From: Tritrichomonas musculus
Taxonomy: Eukaryota; Parabasalia; Tritrichomonadida; Tritrichomonadidae
Reading direction: 5' to 3'
Length of the DNA stretch: 64,000 bases
Assembly (NCBI GenBank): GCA_039105265.1
Contig: JAPFFF010000067.1
Coordinates: 372,001-436,000 of the forward strand
Shown in pieces: positions 62,277-64,000 of the stretch (its first letter is position 1; each line of letters begins with the position of its first letter). The translations under genes were made by a program, and so were the position numbers. The notes beneath the pieces were generated by a model. The model saw nothing but the letters and a program-made list of their open reading frames with translations, made no database searches and had not been told where the DNA came from.

Positions 62277-62975
62277 TTGCTTATGTATTTAATAATAGTA
62301 AATACTTTTTTTTAATGATTTGTAAAATTTTTTTTATATTTTAAAAAAATGTATTGAAGAGAAAAAGTTTCGAAAATAACGTATTTATAAATATTTATAT
62401 ATATTTGGTTGAATATGAAATAAATTCAAGTTTTATTTCAAAAAGTAGATTTTTTAGGGAATTTTCCAACATTCAAATCCCAAAATAATCAAAATTAACA
62501 GCTCAATTTTGAATCAAACTGCAACGAATTTCCCTCAATTTTCTATACTGCAAGGTGAGCTGAAAAATGCTGTATAATTAAATTCTGATTTTAAAAAGAT
62601 TGAGTTTTTGAATTTTTCTCATGCATCTCAAGATTCTATTACTATTATTTATAATTGTAAACTATTAAGTATTGATTAATTAATATTCTATATATAAGAA
62701 CTACATGTTTTGATCATTTTAGGAAGTTAAACTCTTGTTTATACTCTACCTTGAAGATTATATAATATTATTATTCAAATATTGCTTTACATGTGAAAAA
62801 AATTGTAAAATATTATTTTTTTAAACAGATATCTTTATTTATTAAATTTCTATAAGGATATTTATTGTATTCAAAAAATGAATTGATATTTATCCGGATA
62901 TTTAATTTTAAGTTTTCTTCTCAATTTTTTCTGAATCAAAATTTTGGATGCAAAATAGTCATTTTATAAGTAACA
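62277..62975. other. Intergenic spacer
   Basis: AT-rich region upstream of the chaperone gene. TCATTTTATA at 62959, 17 bp before the ATG, fits the trichomonad initiator. No other feature seen. Confidence 0.4.
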
Positions 62976-64000
62976 ATGAGTAAAAGTATCACAGCTGGAA
63001 TTGATTTTGGAAACCAAACATGTGTTCTTTCTATTCCTACAAAATTTGGTGTTGATATAATTCTTAATCAATCATCTAATAGAAAAACACCAACAATTAT
63101 TGGATATCAAAATGAGCGACGATTTTCAGGAGAATTTGCATTACAACAGCATATGTTGAACATAAATAATACAATTACAGAATTAAAACAGTTAGTTGGC
63201 CTTCACTATCATTCACAAGAGAGAGAAGAAATGAGCAAATCTGTGCCATATAAAATTGTTTGTTTAAATGATAATGGATTATCAGGAATTCAGTTAGAAG
63301 ACAATACCATTTTACGTCCAGAACAAATAATTGCATATCTATTGAAAAGTTTATTAGAAATTATTCAAATGAAAAACCCCAGAATGCAACAATTAGTAAT
63401 ATCTGTACCTATATGGTGGAATGAGTTACAGAAAAGAACAATATTAAATGCAGCTTCAATTAGTAAAATCAAAGTAGCATCACTTATTGATTCAATGACA
63501 GCAGCAGCCATTTCATATGTAAAAATACATTCTGATAGATTTTCAAGTGAACCAGAGAAGAAATCAAATGTTGTTTTTATTGATATTGGTGATATATCTA
63601 TGAATATTGCTGTAGCTTCATTATCTAAAAGATCAATTGAAATAAAAGGTTTTGCTACAGATAAAACAATCAGTGGACAATTTTTTACAAAGCAATTGGA
63701 AGAGTTTCTATTGAAAAAAGTTCAAGAAAAATATAAAATTGATCCAAAAATAAATAAAAGAGCAATGATTCGATTCAGACAAGCAGCAGAGAAGGTTAAA
63801 AAAGCATTATCGGCAAATTCAATTATAATGTTCGAAGTTCCTTCATTAATGAATGATATTGATGTTTCTATTCCAGTGAAAAGAGATGAATTTAATGAGC
63901 TCATTCAAAATCATATTGAAAAAGTTGAAACAACGATAGAAGAGGCTCTCAAAAATTCAAATATATTAAAGGAAGATGTTTCTTCTATTGAAATTCTTGG
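62976..64000 (+). CDS. Hsp110/Sse1-type chaperone, 3' end beyond the window
   Basis: ATG 62976 starts MSKSITAGIDFGNQTCVLSI; the frame is open to the end of the window (341 codons). The ATPase-domain hallmarks are those of Hsp110: GIDFGN(Q), NRKTPTIIGY, F-SGEFA and LKQLVG (phosphate-1 and adjacent parts), SVPIWWNELQKRTILNAA, SLIDSMTAAAISYV and FIDIGDISMNIAVAS (phosphate-2), then the KVKKALSANS segment. Hsp110 proteins are nucleotide-exchange factors for cytosolic Hsp70 and hold unfolded clients. No signal peptide, so cytosolic. Codon use is ordinary for the window and the frame is uninterrupted. Confidence 0.93.
   Translation, partial: MSKSITAGIDFGNQTCVLSIPTKFGVDIILNQSSNRKTPTIIGYQNERRFSGEFALQQHMLNINNTITELKQLVGLHYHSQEREEMSKSVPYKIVCLNDNGLSGIQLEDNTILRPEQIIAYLLKSLLEIIQMKNPRMQQLVISVPIWWNELQKRTILNAASISKIKVASLIDSMTAAAISYVKIHSDRFSSEPEKKSNVVFIDIGDISMNIAVASLSKRSIEIKGFATDKTISGQFFTKQLEEFLLKKVQEKYKIDPKINKRAMIRFRQAAEKVKKALSANSIIMFEVPSLMNDIDVSIPVKRDEFNELIQNHIEKVETTIEEALKNSNILKEDVSSIEIL

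Overview
The window looks like nuclear DNA of a parabasalid protist, most probably a Tritrichomonas-like species. It is extremely AT-rich, protein genes lack canonical GT-AG introns, and the gene content is that of trichomonads: the DUF3447/ankyrin family, BspA-like leucine-rich repeats, a Chlamydia-Pmp-like giant surface protein, Sel1 proteins, an RCC1-kinase fusion and a multi-spanning class III cyclase with a PAS domain. Three nuclear-type tRNA genes with T-run terminators are present (Thr-AGT, Glu-CTC, Leu-TAG). The species is an inference.

Layout. 1-2.9 kb: decayed coding fragments and an inverted-repeat element. 2.9-7.0 kb (-): an ankyrin plus coiled-coil gene in which each ankyrin module is separated from the next by AT-rich spacers, several of them large minisatellite arrays; four-module blocks have been duplicated. 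8.0-12.3 kb (-): a decayed subtilisin-like membrane protease gene split by a 1.7-kb Tc1/mariner-type element flanked by TA. 12.4-16.3 kb: an AAA ATPase fragment, a BTB/coiled-coil gene, tRNA-Thr and a probably secreted galactose mutarotase starting 13 bp after the tRNA. 16.5-21.9 kb: MITEs, a broken DUF3447-LRR gene and a BTB/BACK/discoidin gene. 22.5-26.5 kb: a rearranged locus in which halves of two minus-strand genes were copied in inverted orientation and joined at a 3-bp microhomology. 27.6-28.9 kb: a PD-(D/E)XK-like protein with a possible chromo-barrel, then tRNA-Glu. 29.0-31.8 kb: a Mutator-like element flanked by a 9-bp duplication, holding a strongly structured GC-rich segment. 32.7-39.6 kb: a 2304-residue Pmp-like surface protein. 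40-44.1 kb: an intact DUF3447-LRR gene and an RCC1-kinase gene. 44.2-54.4 kb (-): a DUF3447 pseudogene, a Sel1 gene that has lost its kinase core, a DUF3447-ankyrin gene, a coiled-coil/IBR gene and a kinase relic. 54.4-59.1 kb (-): the cyclase. 59.7-64 kb: another broken DUF3447-LRR gene, a MITE, tRNA-Leu and the start of an Hsp110-type chaperone running off the end.

The genes do not form a pathway. The window is a sample of expanded accessory families (DUF3447, ankyrin, LRR, Sel1, kinases) in several stages of decay, interspersed with non-autonomous DNA transposons. Housekeeping-like genes are the three tRNAs, the mutarotase, the cyclase and the Hsp110. No virus-like element was recognised.
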